A DNA stretch of 64,000 nt from Curvibacter sp. Its GTDB lineage: Bacteria; Pseudomonadota; Gammaproteobacteria; Burkholderiales; Burkholderiaceae_C. Location of the stretch: NCBI GenBank assembly GCA_004293725.1, contig REAW01000011.1, forward strand, positions 1-64,000, given 5' to 3'. The notes beneath the pieces are model-generated. The model was given only the letters and a program-made list of their open reading frames with translations, was not told where the DNA came from and made no database searches. Of the stretch, positions 6,624 through 15,002 are shown piece by piece. How positions within the stretch are numbered: the stretch's first letter is position 1; every line of letters starts with the position of its first letter. Made by a program: the position numbers and the translations under genes.

Positions 6624-7499
6624 TTATAGATGCGTTCCATGCGCCGCCCCTTGGTAGCTGGCGCGAAACGCGCGCGGTGTCATGCCCTTGCGCTGCAGAA
6701 ACTGGCGGTTGAAATGGGCCAACGTGCCATAGCCCACGTCGCTGGCAATCACGTTGATGGGTAGCGGGGTGTTGATGAGCAACTGGCAGGCCTGGCCAAT
6801 GCGCAACTGGGCCACGTAGTCCAGCACGGTCATGCCCGTGTGGCGTTTGAAAAAGCGGTGGAACGCGCCGACCGACATGGCCACTTCTTGGGCCAATGCA
6901 GGGGCAGACACGGTGTCTGCAGGCTGCGCATGCAGGCGGTGCAGGATCTTGCCGATGCGCGCGCCCACCTTGTCGCCCGCAGGCGTGTAGGCATGGGTGG
7001 CCAGTGGCCGCGCCGCCGTGTCCTTGGCCAGCAGGGTGAGGATGTGCAGCAGTGTGGGCAGCCGTAGCGCGGGCTCTTGAGTCTGTAGCGCGAGGATTAG
7101 CGGCTCTACTTGCACCCGCGCAGCGTCTGAGAACTTGAGCCCGCGCCCGGCCTGGGCGGACAAGGTTTGCAATGCCGCCAGCTCGGGCCACCCGGCCAGC
7201 GCGCGCTGCAGCCAGTCGGTAGTGAACCACATCACCACGGCCAGCATGGGTTGGCTGGGGTCAGGCCGCTCGGTGGCGGCCCAGGTGTGGGGCTGGTTGG
7301 GTCCGGTGAGCACCAGGTCGCCCGAGGCAAAATCTTCCAGGCTGTCACCCACATAGCGCTGGCCCTGCGCGTTCAGGGTGAGCGTCAGCTCGAATTCTGG
7401 GTGGTAGTGCCACAGAAACGGCAGCTCCGGCAGCTCGCGCCACAGCAGGCTCCAAGACTCGCCCTGCGGCACGGTGACTTGCTCAAACTGTGGTTTCAT
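6624..7499 (-). CDS. AraC-family transcriptional regulator with cupin N-terminal domain
   Basis: This 291-aa protein follows the usual AraC layout. The N-terminal ~110 residues form a cupin-type ligand domain (LWHYHPEFELTL, GDLVLTGPNQPHTW). The C-terminal ~100 residues carry two helix-turn-helix motifs: EVAMSVGAFHRFFKRHTG and ASDVGYGTLAHFNRQFLQRKG. It is transcribed divergently from the PhyH-type dioxygenase gene at 7617 with 117 bp between the starts, so it probably regulates that gene and perhaps itself. The ligand is unknown. The start at ATG 7499 gives a complete cupin domain. Confidence 0.88.
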   Translation of the reverse strand: MKPQFEQVTVPQGESWSLLWRELPELPFLWHYHPEFELTLTLNAQGQRYVGDSLEDFASGDLVLTGPNQPHTWAATERPDPSQPMLAVVMWFTTDWLQRALAGWPELAALQTLSAQAGRGLKFSDAARVQVEPLILALQTQEPALRLPTLLHILTLLAKDTAARPLATHAYTPAGDKVGARIGKILHRLHAQPADTVSAPALAQEVAMSVGAFHRFFKRHTGMTVLDYVAQLRIGQACQLLINTPLPINVIASDVGYGTLAHFNRQFLQRKGMTPRAFRASYQGAAHGTHL

Positions 7500-7529
7500 G
7501 ACCTTGGGTTGGTTGATTTGGTCAGAATC

Positions 7530-7557
7530 GTACCAGTATCAGGCAGTCTGCAGGTAC
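7530..7557. promoter_or_regulatory. Candidate operator between the araC-type gene and the dioxygenase gene
   Basis: An inverted repeat GTACC (7530-7534) and GGTAC (7553-7557) lies in the 117-bp divergent intergenic region. Regulators of this family usually bind direct repeats beside the -35 element, so this is only a candidate site. Confidence 0.3.
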
Positions 7558-7616
7558 TCCGAAAGGGCGTGGGTTTTCACAATTCCCTACGGCCACACAA
7601 CACACAGGAGACCGAC

Positions 7617-8576
7617 ATGAACGACCGCTACCGCTACGGCGACCAACGCCCCGGTAACCCCAGCCTTGCCTACACCGCCGATGCGCAGCTGCGCGACATT
7701 CGCAAAACATTGCCACTGCGCGTGCTGTCCGAGGCGGACTTTGCGCATTGGCAAACCTACGGCTACGTGGTGATCAAGCAGGCCATTGCGGCCGCGCAGG
7801 TGAAGGCGACGACCGACTTCTTGTGGGCATTTCAGGACTGGAACCCGAACGACCCCAGCACCTGGAACCAGAGCGAGCTGCGTGGCCATGAGATGAAAGA
7901 ACTCAACGGCTCGGGCATGGTGGAGGCCTACCAACACCAGTTGCTGTGGAACAACCGCCAGACGCAGCGCGTGTACGACGCGTTTGTGGACATCTGGGAC
8001 CGCGAAGACCTGTGGGTCAGCATTGACCGCGCCAACCTCAACACCCCCAACCGCGGCGCGCGCCAGTTCACCGGCTTCATCCACTGGGATGCCGACACTA
8101 CCCTTGACCCGCTGCCGGTGAATGTGCAGGGTGTGCTGGCCTTGTCTGACACCAGCCCGCAGAGCGGGGGCTTTCAGTGCATTCCCGAGTTGTTTAAACA
8201 CTTCAACGAATGGCGCACAACCGCGCCCGCCGACCGCAACCCCTGGCGCCCCGATGTAGACAGCCTGCCCTGGCCGGTGCAATTCATCCCCATGCAGGCT
8301 GGCGACTTGCTGATCTTCAACAGCCTGCTGGCCCACGGTATCCGCCCCAACACCAGCGACAACCTGGTGCGTGCCGCGCAGTACATTGCCTTCACGCCCG
8401 CCAACGAGGCAGACGCGATGCTGCGCGATGCCCGCGTAACGTCTTGGCGTGAGCGCGAGGCCCCGCAGGGCTACGCCTTTCCGGGCGACCCGCGCGAGTG
8501 GGAAAAGAAGAAGTACCCCACCGCCACGCTCACTCCGCTGGGCGAACGCATTCTGGGCCTGGCGGATTGGGCCTGA
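7617..8576 (+). CDS. Phytanoyl-CoA dioxygenase (PhyH) family protein
   Basis: This 319-aa Fe(II)/2-oxoglutarate-dependent dioxygenase has a metal-binding HxD in FIHWDADT (about residues 157-164). The distal His and the 2-oxoglutarate-binding Arg sit in LAHGIRPNTSDNLVR (about residues 240-254). PhyH relatives hydroxylate small molecules, and the substrate cannot be read from sequence. I chose ATG 7617 because a good ribosome site (CAGGAG) lies about 8 bp upstream. A longer frame reaching back to 7167 overlaps the regulator gene and is not real. It is divergent from the AraC-type regulator and is followed by a large inverted repeat that could end transcription. Confidence 0.85.
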   Translation: MNDRYRYGDQRPGNPSLAYTADAQLRDIRKTLPLRVLSEADFAHWQTYGYVVIKQAIAAAQVKATTDFLWAFQDWNPNDPSTWNQSELRGHEMKELNGSGMVEAYQHQLLWNNRQTQRVYDAFVDIWDREDLWVSIDRANLNTPNRGARQFTGFIHWDADTTLDPLPVNVQGVLALSDTSPQSGGFQCIPELFKHFNEWRTTAPADRNPWRPDVDSLPWPVQFIPMQAGDLLIFNSLLAHGIRPNTSDNLVRAAQYIAFTPANEADAMLRDARVTSWREREAPQGYAFPGDPREWEKKKYPTATLTPLGERILGLADWA

Positions 8577-8598
8577 GTGGACCGAGAGTGGGCGGTCG

Positions 8599-8688
8599 GA
8601 GAGCCTGGGGCCTGGGCGTTCTGCGCAGGTAAAGGAGGAGGCCGAAGGCCGGGGGACACGAAGCAGAACGCCCAGGCCTCAGGCTCTC
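8599..8688. terminator. Large inverted repeat (26-bp arms) between convergent genes
   Basis: The arms at 8599-8624 and 8663-8688 are complementary over 26 bp with a single mismatch. The 38-base loop contains its own small hairpin (GGCCGAAGGCC). It lies between the convergent dioxygenase gene and the small gene at 8696-8941. Position suggests a bidirectional transcription barrier, but there is no U-tract, and the size suggests a mobile or dispersed hairpin element. Confidence 0.55.
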
Positions 8689-8695
8689 AAACCTA

Positions 8696-8941
8696 TTAGG
8701 TAATCTTGAAAACGGTAAGCACCTTCTTGCCCCCCGCCTTTTCCTCATAAGCCGACCATTGCTTGATACCTTTGACCAGCACCGTGTTGCTCACATCCTT
8801 GACCGGTTGCTTGGCCTTGAGCTTGGCCGTGACCCAGTCTTGCACATGGGGCAGGGTGCTGCCTTGTTGCCCGGTAGGGATGAGCAACAGCTTGCCTGCG
8901 ACGGTGCCGGCGTGGGTGACTTGGAGTTCGGTGGCGGGCAT
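8696..8941 (-). CDS. Small hypothetical protein, 81 aa
   Basis: This 81-aa soluble, Lys-rich protein has no signal peptide or cysteine. The pattern GKLLLIPTGQQGSTLPHVQDWVTAKLKAK followed by a variable middle and a KKVLTVFKIT end resembles a small beta-rich fold, but I do not recognise a family. It begins 12 bp after the stop codon of the upstream protease-like gene (8954) on the same strand, so the two may be co-transcribed. The start ATG at 8941 has weak upstream purines. Codon use resembles the neighbouring chromosomal genes, so I take it as real with moderate confidence. Confidence 0.5.
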   Translation of the reverse strand: MPATELQVTHAGTVAGKLLLIPTGQQGSTLPHVQDWVTAKLKAKQPVKDVSNTVLVKGIKQWSAYEEKAGGKKVLTVFKIT

Positions 8942-8953
8942 GCAAAGTCTCTT

Positions 8954-9634
8954 TCAGGGGTTGGCTGCTTTGCAGCGCTGGATATCGCAGGCGGTGGGCA
9001 ACACGGAGCGGTACTCTACGCCGGGTGGGCGTGACAGGCCGCCGCGAATGCGGCATTGCTCGCCTTGCGCGTTGTTGTAATAGGAGCTGACGTCCACGCA
9101 CCGCTTGGAATGGGCCACCACGCCAAACAGATGGCCCATCTCGTGCGAGATGACCATTTGCAAGGTCTCCCGCGCATCATGCGTCGGGTTGCGGGTGTTG
9201 AGTAGCTGGAAAGCGGAGGGCCCCAGGCTGATGGTCTTCAGGTCCAGGTTGGCCAGGCCAAAGTTGCGCTGGCTGCCTTCGTCGCTCCAGCGCACCGTTA
9301 CTGTGCCCGGCAAGGCCTGCCCGCCGGGCAGTAACTCCACAACCCTGGCCGGGACACCGCAGGCAGACCAGGCCTGAGCGGCGCGTTGCACTGCGGCCAA
9401 TACGACCGGCTGCGCAAACCACGCAGGAGCCCCAGCATGGCTGTACGCAAATACCAAAGAGCGAGCAACAGCGGGCCGGTCTGCGCCGTCGCCCCAGGTG
9501 GCCACTTCGCCGGCCCTGCACTCGGCAATTTCTTGCGCGCGCAGTTCGTTCAGCGGGGTACTCCTGGCACCCGGCGCAACCAAGAGGCATGCCAGTGGCA
9601 TCAACATCAGAAATAGGGCGCGTCGCGTATGCAA
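8954..9634 (-). CDS. Secreted metzincin-like zinc metalloprotease
   Basis: The zinc site HEMGHLFGVVAH fits HExxHxxGxxH of metzincins (matrixin/astacin type), about 55 residues from the C-terminus. A hydrophobic leader with basic residues (TRRALFLMLMPLACLLV) suggests export to the periplasm or outside. Several cysteines in the C-terminal part (CVD, CRI, CDI, CKA) could form disulfides. The frame is open upstream into the methyltransferase gene. I use TTG 9634, which gives the basic residues before the hydrophobic core. ATG at 9607 or 9601 is also possible. The protein is about 226 aa, so small for the class and without visible accessory domains. Confidence 0.65.
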   Translation of the reverse strand: MHTRRALFLMLMPLACLLVAPGARSTPLNELRAQEIAECRAGEVATWGDGADRPAVARSLVFAYSHAGAPAWFAQPVVLAAVQRAAQAWSACGVPARVVELLPGGQALPGTVTVRWSDEGSQRNFGLANLDLKTISLGPSAFQLLNTRNPTHDARETLQMVISHEMGHLFGVVAHSKRCVDVSSYYNNAQGEQCRIRGGLSRPPGVEYRSVLPTACDIQRCKAANP

Positions 9635-9645
9635 GTGGGGTCTGC

Positions 9646-10674
9646 CTACAGTGGAGGCGCTTGGTAGACCAGCACCTTGAGCGCTCGCTCGGGCGCCACA
9701 TCGGCAAACGCGGGCGGGTTGGGCAGGCGCTGCACCAAACGCAATGTGGGCGCCTGCGCCTGCATGTGGGTGTACAAAAAGGCGGTGTCCAGCTCGGGCG
9801 CGTTCAGGCACACCAGGGCATGCCCTTCAGGGGCCAGCAAATCGGGCAGGCGGCGCAGCAGGCGGGCATAGTCCTTGGTGGCCACGAAACTGCCTTTTTG
9901 GAAGCTGGGTGGGTCCAGAATCACCAGGTCATAGGGCCCGCCGCGTGTGATCTTGCCCCAGGTCTTGAAGACATCGTGGGCCAAAAAACTGGCGCCGGTG
10001 TTGAAGCCGTTGAGCCGGTGGTTTTGCTGCCCAATGGCCAATGCGCCCTGGCCCATGTCCACATTCACCACCTGCTTGGCACCGGCTTGTAACGCCACCA
10101 CCGAGAAGGCGCAGGTGTAGGCAAACAGGTTGAGCACCTTGAAGGCATAGGTTTTGGGGTGCGCTGCCACATGCTCCCGCACCCAGCGCCGGCCGGCGCT
10201 CATGTCCAGAAACAGGCCATGGTTTTGGCCGCGCAGCAGGTGCACCTTGTACTGTGTGCCGTCTTCTGTGACGACATGCGGATCGGGCACGGCACCGGCC
10301 ATCAACCGCGTGTCCGCGTGACCTTCGGCCCGGCACTGAAACACCCAGTTCAGGGGTTGGTCTGGCGCAATCTGCGCCCAGCGCGCGGCCAGCGCGGCGC
10401 CTATGGTGTTAAGCACGTCATCACCCACTGGCGCAAAGCTGGTCAGCACCAGCACGGGCGGGTAGGCATCCAGCGCCCACTGTTCACAGCCCGGGTGAAG
10501 GCCCCCACGGCCATGGAAGATGCGTTGGGCGCCATGGGGAAGGCCCATGGTGGCGATGGTGTCTAGGAGGGCTTGCAAAGTCAGGAGTTGGGTTAAAAAG
10601 CTTGCCAAGTGTAGGCAAGGATGTGTGTGGGTAGTAAGTAGCGCCGCGAATAAAGCGGGTAATGCCGTCGGCAA
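9646..10674 (-). CDS. SAM-dependent rRNA/nucleic-acid-type methyltransferase
   Basis: This class I methyltransferase resembles the C-terminal part of RlmI/RlmK-type 23S rRNA methyltransferases. Motif I is VLNLFAYTCAFSV (about residues 179-191), the acidic residue is in VVNVDMGQGAL, and the catalytic-type motif is DLVILDPPSFQKG (about residues 251-263). It has no PUA domain, so the RNA target is uncertain. The recorded start at 10674 is a TTG. The conserved region seems to begin near MGLPHGAQRIFHGRGG, so the true start may be up to 40 codons further in. It is followed 11 bp later by the metalloprotease gene. Confidence 0.75.
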   Translation of the reverse strand: MPTALPALFAALLTTHTHPCLHLASFLTQLLTLQALLDTIATMGLPHGAQRIFHGRGGLHPGCEQWALDAYPPVLVLTSFAPVGDDVLNTIGAALAARWAQIAPDQPLNWVFQCRAEGHADTRLMAGAVPDPHVVTEDGTQYKVHLLRGQNHGLFLDMSAGRRWVREHVAAHPKTYAFKVLNLFAYTCAFSVVALQAGAKQVVNVDMGQGALAIGQQNHRLNGFNTGASFLAHDVFKTWGKITRGGPYDLVILDPPSFQKGSFVATKDYARLLRRLPDLLAPEGHALVCLNAPELDTAFLYTHMQAQAPTLRLVQRLPNPPAFADVAPERALKVLVYQAPPL

Positions 10675-10734
10675 CTTCAGCTTCTTGGTCTACAAACCCG
10701 TGTGGTGTGATCCACTTCGCTTTAGCATCTACCT

Positions 10735-10953
10735 ATGCACCGTTTTGAATTTTCTCTCTACATTTCGGCCCAAGACTACCTTGCTTACTACCGTGGTGAC
10801 GTCAGGCATGTTTTGGCCCGATGCTCCGATGGCCGCAAGGTCCAGTTCCCGGCGGCACTGCTGACGCCCTTTGTGAGTGAAGGTGGTATCCGGGGAAATT
10901 TTGTGTTGACGAGTGATGACAACGGCAAAGGTGCCAAGTTAGTGCGGAGCTAG
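10735..10953 (+). CDS. DUF2835 family small protein
   Basis: This 72-aa protein matches the DUF2835 pattern: an N-terminal FSLYISAQDYLAYYRG, then VLARCSDGRKVQFPAALLTPFV and a short C-terminal beta segment. Function is unknown. These proteins are small, soluble and common in proteobacteria. It is transcribed divergently from the methyltransferase gene and convergent with the histidine kinase gene, whose stop lies 7 bp away. No terminator can be seen in that 7-bp gap. Confidence 0.8.
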   Translation: MHRFEFSLYISAQDYLAYYRGDVRHVLARCSDGRKVQFPAALLTPFVSEGGIRGNFVLTSDDNGKGAKLVRS

Positions 10954-10960
10954 GTCTGGG

Positions 10961-12073
10961 TCAATGGGCCTGCGGATGCGGAGCGACCAAGGGGAGCTGG
11001 ATGAGAAAGCAAGTGCCCCGGCCCAATTCAGATTCGACCCGGATGGTGCCGCCCAGTGTTTCGCGCACCAGGCTTTGCACGATGCCCATGCCGAGTCCGG
11101 TGCCGCCACGGCCCCGCTTGGTGCTAAAAAAAGGCTCAAACAACCGCGCAAGGTGCTCACGGGAGATGCCGACCCCGTTGTCTGAAAAAGACAGGGAAAC
11201 CCCGTGCTCCGTGTGCTGTGCGCTGATGGTCAGCACCCCATCGTCTTTGCCTTCAAATGCATGGATGTAGGCGTTGTTGATCAGGTTCATGATGATTTGC
11301 CCCAAGGGGCCGGGTGGCCCCTCCATGGGGATGTCAGGCGGGATGTCCAAAATCACGCGATGCGGGTGCCGTTTCAGGCTGGGTGCCAACGTGTCCACGA
11401 TCTCGGTGGCCACGGTTGCCAGTTGAAACTCGCGGCGCAGCCCACTGGCTTGGTCATTTGCCACCTGGCGGAAGTTGTTGAGCAATTCCGCAGCGCGCTC
11501 AAGGTTGCGCATCATGAGTGCGTTGCCGTCTTGTGTGGCTTTGACAAAAGCCCCCAAGTCAGACCGTTTGATTTGATTGGCGTCCAGTTGTTTTTGGAAT
11601 GTCTTGCTTTGGTGGATCAGCGTGCTGGCCATCATCAAGCTGTTTCCCAAGGGGGTGCTGAGTTCGTGGGAAACGCTGGCAATCACGGTGTTCAGCGCGG
11701 TTTGGGTTTCGTTGCGGGTGAGATCCTGCTGCAGTTGCTGCAGCTTGTCCATGGCAGACTCAAGTTCCTCGGTCCGTTGCACCACCCGCCTTTCCAGCGT
11801 GCCATTGAGTTCCCGCATTCGCTCGTTGATCTGGGACAGCTCCACAGAGCTCAACATCAAGCTGCGGCTTCTCAGGTCCAGGTCGCGTTCACTTTGTACG
11901 TAGGCTTCATCCACGCGGAGCAAAAACTCTCCAAGTCCCTTGAGAGTTCGAGCAACGGCAGGAGATACCTCCGGCTTACCTGCCAATTGGTTCAGTTCTT
12001 CTAGTAAAGCCGGGATCTGTGATTCATCTGCACCCAGAATGCGCCTTGCTTGACGGGCTAACAATTTGTGCAT
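10961..12073 (-). CDS. Sensor histidine kinase, cytoplasmic
   Basis: This 370-aa kinase has no membrane segment. A long coiled coil (about residues 70-125, RSRSLMLSSVELSQINERM onward) precedes the phosphoacceptor His in SVSHELSTPLGN. The ATP-binding domain shows NLINNAYIHAF (N box), DNGVGIS (G1) and GGTGLGMGI (G2). No receiver domain is attached and no response-regulator gene is adjacent, so the partner is elsewhere. It starts 85 bp after the chemotaxis-receptor gene on the same strand and may act with it as a signal relay. It resembles two-component kinases that carry a coiled-coil linker between input and HisKA domains. Confidence 0.88.
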   Translation of the reverse strand: MHKLLARQARRILGADESQIPALLEELNQLAGKPEVSPAVARTLKGLGEFLLRVDEAYVQSERDLDLRSRSLMLSSVELSQINERMRELNGTLERRVVQRTEELESAMDKLQQLQQDLTRNETQTALNTVIASVSHELSTPLGNSLMMASTLIHQSKTFQKQLDANQIKRSDLGAFVKATQDGNALMMRNLERAAELLNNFRQVANDQASGLRREFQLATVATEIVDTLAPSLKRHPHRVILDIPPDIPMEGPPGPLGQIIMNLINNAYIHAFEGKDDGVLTISAQHTEHGVSLSFSDNGVGISREHLARLFEPFFSTKRGRGGTGLGMGIVQSLVRETLGGTIRVESELGRGTCFLIQLPLVAPHPQAH

Positions 12074-12158
12074 AGTTGAATACTGCGTGGCTGATTGGTG
12101 TCGTTGGCAGTATTGAGCGAACTTCCCCTCATGGTCAAGCCATCCGGCTTACCTTTCT

Positions 12159-13784
12159 TTACCCCCGGTAGTGAGGCAACGCTGGAGCGTTGTTGCCCAG
12201 GCGGTCGAGTTTGAAATGGCTGACCGCCTGCGCCAACCCGGCTGCCAAGTCTTTGAGTCCATCGGCGGCTGCGGCGCTTTGCTCCACCAAGGCGGAGTTT
12301 TGCTGTGTCATCTGGTCCAGCGAGGCGATAGACGCATTGATCACGCCAATGCCGCTGCTCTGGCTGGATGCCGCTGCCGTGATCTCCCCAAGGGTAGCGT
12401 TGACGTTGTTGACCGAGCCCACGATGTCTTGCATGGTGGTGCCCGCTTCTCCCACCAGGCGGGCACCGCGCTCAACGCGTTCGACACTGGCACCAATCAG
12501 CGTCTTGATCTCGCGGGCTGCTTCGGCGGAACGGCCTGCCAGGCTTCGCACCTCACTGGCGACGACGGCAAATCCGCGCCCTTGCTCGCCGGCACGGGCG
12601 GCCTCTACTGCAGCGTTCAGCGCCAGGATATTGGTCTGAAACGCGATCCCGTCAATGACGGCAATGATGTCGGAAATTTTGCGTGAACTCGCGTTGATTT
12701 CATCCATCGTGGTCACCACTTCGGCCACTACCGCGCCGCCGCGCGCCGCCACCGTAGCGGCTGTCAGGGCCAGCCGGTTGGCTTCTTTGGCAGATTCGGC
12801 GCTTTGCTGAACGATGTGGGTCAAATGGTCCATAGACTGCGCGGTCTGCTGCAGACTGCTCGCGGCCTCTTCGGTACGGTGGCTCAGGTCTTGATTGCCA
12901 TTGGCAACTTCCGCGCTGGAGAGTTCAATGGAATCTGCCGCTTGGCGTATGCCCCCAACCAAGCTGCGCAATTTTTCTTGCATGGCCCGAATCGCATCCA
13001 GCAAGCGCCCGGTTTCGTCATGAATGCGTACCTCAATTTGTGAGGATAGATCGCCTTGCGCAATGCGCTCCGCCACCACGACGGCCCGGCCAATGGGCTG
13101 CGTGACGCTGTTGGTAATATTCCAGGCAATGGCACCTCCCAGTACCAATGCCACTACAACCAGCACACCTGCTATCACTTGGGCGCGGCGCTCCAGGGAT
13201 GACATGGCCGCGCTAGCCTCTTCGGTCAATTGGCGTTGCACAGCCACTAGTGACTCCACTTTCTGGCGCATTTTTGTCTCTGCAGGTCTGACTTCGTTGA
13301 TTAATGTGAGTACCGCTGCCTCGGTTTCCCGGTTGGAGCCCTGCTGCACGGACGCTCGAATTGCCGGCAACGCAACCGCAGCAGCCGCAGTCACCTCGGC
13401 CAGCAGCGCCCGTTCGCTATCGGTAGAGCCCACAGTGGCCAACAGTGTGGCCAGTTTTTTCTCGGCAGCCAGGTACTTGGCTTCCGCGGCTTTGGCCAAG
13501 GCGACTTCCGCCTCGGCCTGTTTGCCATCCAGGTCCGTTTCCATGTTGGCAAACAAGGCCACTGATCGGGTCTGAATCGCCAGGTCATCAATGCTGTGGA
13601 GCAATTCATTGGCAACGCCCGTCTTGGCGTTGTTGACCTCGACGATGTTGCGCACTTGCAGTTTGAGCGATTGCACGGAATAGGCTCCCGTGAGCGCGAC
13701 CGCGACCAGCAGCAGCAAAATGCTGGAAAAGCCAAAGCTCAGACGCTTGGCCAGTGACAAAGACCGGAGATTGAAGAATTGCAT
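12159..13784 (-). CDS. Methyl-accepting chemotaxis protein
   Basis: This 541-aa inner-membrane receptor has TM1 at about residues 15-35, a periplasmic four-helix-bundle ligand domain, TM2 at about residues 203-223 ([19 protein letters not shown]), a HAMP domain ([20 protein letters not shown]) and a cytoplasmic signalling coiled coil. The hairpin tip contains [18 protein letters not shown], the most conserved stretch of the family, which contacts CheA and CheW. No C-terminal NWETF-type pentapeptide is seen. The ligand is unknown. It is upstream of the kinase gene on the same strand, and a CheV homologue lies at 57112. Confidence 0.93.
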   Translation of the reverse strand: MQFFNLRSLSLAKRLSFGFSSILLLLVAVALTGAYSVQSLKLQVRNIVEVNNAKTGVANELLHSIDDLAIQTRSVALFANMETDLDGKQAEAEVALAKAAEAKYLAAEKKLATLLATVGSTDSERALLAEVTAAAAVALPAIRASVQQGSNRETEAAVLTLINEVRPAETKMRQKVESLVAVQRQLTEEASAAMSSLERRAQVIAGVLVVVALVLGGAIAWNITNSVTQPIGRAVVVAERIAQGDLSSQIEVRIHDETGRLLDAIRAMQEKLRSLVGGIRQAADSIELSSAEVANGNQDLSHRTEEAASSLQQTAQSMDHLTHIVQQSAESAKEANRLALTAATVAARGGAVVAEVVTTMDEINASSRKISDIIAVIDGIAFQTNILALNAAVEAARAGEQGRGFAVVASEVRSLAGRSAEAAREIKTLIGASVERVERGARLVGEAGTTMQDIVGSVNNVNATLGEITAAASSQSSGIGVINASIASLDQMTQQNSALVEQSAAAADGLKDLAAGLAQAVSHFKLDRLGNNAPALPHYRG

Positions 13785-13942
13785 ACGATCCTAGGGGAAA
13801 GTGGTGGCAGGAAGTCCCACCATGTCCGAAGCAGTATTCAAAGTGTGCCGGGTGGCGTCAAGGGCATATACCCCTGCATGAATTTGACTTGTCAGTTGCG
13901 CGTCAGACTCTAACTGCGTGCGGTGCGCCCAGGCCCGCAGGT

Positions 13943-14959
13943 TCAAGGGGTCAAGACAATGCGCCCCAAGGCGCGACCCGAGGCCAGGTAGGCCAGCGCA
14001 TGGGCCGCCTCGGCCAACGGGTAGGTGCGGTCCACCACGGGCGTCAACTGGCCCTTGGCCATCAGGTCCGCAAAAAGCGCCATCCCCTTGGCTTTGTCGG
14101 GTGCCGCCATGTTGGGCTTGATCAGGTGCGGGTTGAAGGCGGTACGTACCGCCAACTTTAAAAAGGCAGGTATGCCGCTACCCAGCCACGTGAAACCCGA
14201 AGCACCATAGTGGTCGTGGCCAATCAAAATATAGACCCCGTCAGGCTGGAGGACGCGGGCGCAGTCCGTGACGCTGAGGGTGGAGGCCACATCCAGAATC
14301 AGATCGTAGCGGGCACTGCCTTTTGTCGGGTCATCACGCGTGTAGTCGAGCACATGGTCAGCGCCCAACCCGCGCACCAGCGCAAGTTTGTCCGGGTGTT
14401 CTACCGCCGTGACCTCGGCGCCATGGGCTTTCGCCAGTTGCAGCGCAATCGCGCCAACGCCACCGCCTGCGCCATTGATCAACACGTGTTGGCCGCTGCG
14501 CAAAGGGCGGTGGCCCATGAGGTTGTGCCACGCAATCAAGCCGGCTGTTGGCACACAGGCAGCCTGCTCGAACGTGACGTTGTCGGGTTTAAGTGCCAGC
14601 ACATCGGCAGAGACGGCCACGTATTCGGCGAAAGCGCCGCCATTGGCCCACTGAAAACCCTGGACACACTCTCCAAACACGGCATCGCCGACCTTAAAGC
14701 GGGTTACGCCGCTGCCAACGGACTCGACAACGCCCGCCATGTCGGTGCCAGGAATGGGTGTTTTGGGTCGGGCAAAACCTCCCCCCATGATGCGCAGTAC
14801 CGCGGGCCACCCTTTGACCACGTGCCACACGTCCGGATGCACCGAAGCGGCGCGCACCCGCACCACCACTTCTGCTGCGCCGGGCCTCGGCATCGGCACT
14901 TCTCCAACAGACAAAACCAGTGCGGGGTCGCCGTAGGCACTTTGGAGAATGGCTTTCAT
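13943..14959 (-). CDS. MDR-superfamily NAD(P)-dependent oxidoreductase (quinone oxidoreductase/alcohol dehydrogenase type)
   Basis: This 338-aa protein has the GroES-like N-terminal domain (PMPRPGAAEVVVRV, GTDMAGVVESVGSGV) and a Rossmann NAD(P)-binding domain with INGAGGGVGAIALQLAKAHG (about residues 151-170). No zinc-ligand Cys/His pattern of classical alcohol dehydrogenases is evident, which favours a zinc-independent quinone- or enone-reductase-like enzyme. I chose ATG 14959 (MKAILQ). The longer frame to 15049 overlaps the Hsp70 gene. It is downstream of the Hsp70-type gene with a 43-bp gap and could share its transcript. Confidence 0.85.
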   Translation of the reverse strand: MKAILQSAYGDPALVLSVGEVPMPRPGAAEVVVRVRAASVHPDVWHVVKGWPAVLRIMGGGFARPKTPIPGTDMAGVVESVGSGVTRFKVGDAVFGECVQGFQWANGGAFAEYVAVSADVLALKPDNVTFEQAACVPTAGLIAWHNLMGHRPLRSGQHVLINGAGGGVGAIALQLAKAHGAEVTAVEHPDKLALVRGLGADHVLDYTRDDPTKGSARYDLILDVASTLSVTDCARVLQPDGVYILIGHDHYGASGFTWLGSGIPAFLKLAVRTAFNPHLIKPNMAAPDKAKGMALFADLMAKGQLTPVVDRTYPLAEAAHALAYLASGRALGRIVLTP

Positions 14960-15002
14960 CGGGTGCTCACTTTCTAAACATGCCGTCCGGCACCGCAGCC
15001 GG

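Noticed and set aside
7587-8336. 249-codon minus-strand frame over the dioxygenase gene
   Set aside because: Shadow of the PhyH gene, which has clear Fe/2-oxoglutarate motifs in the other direction.
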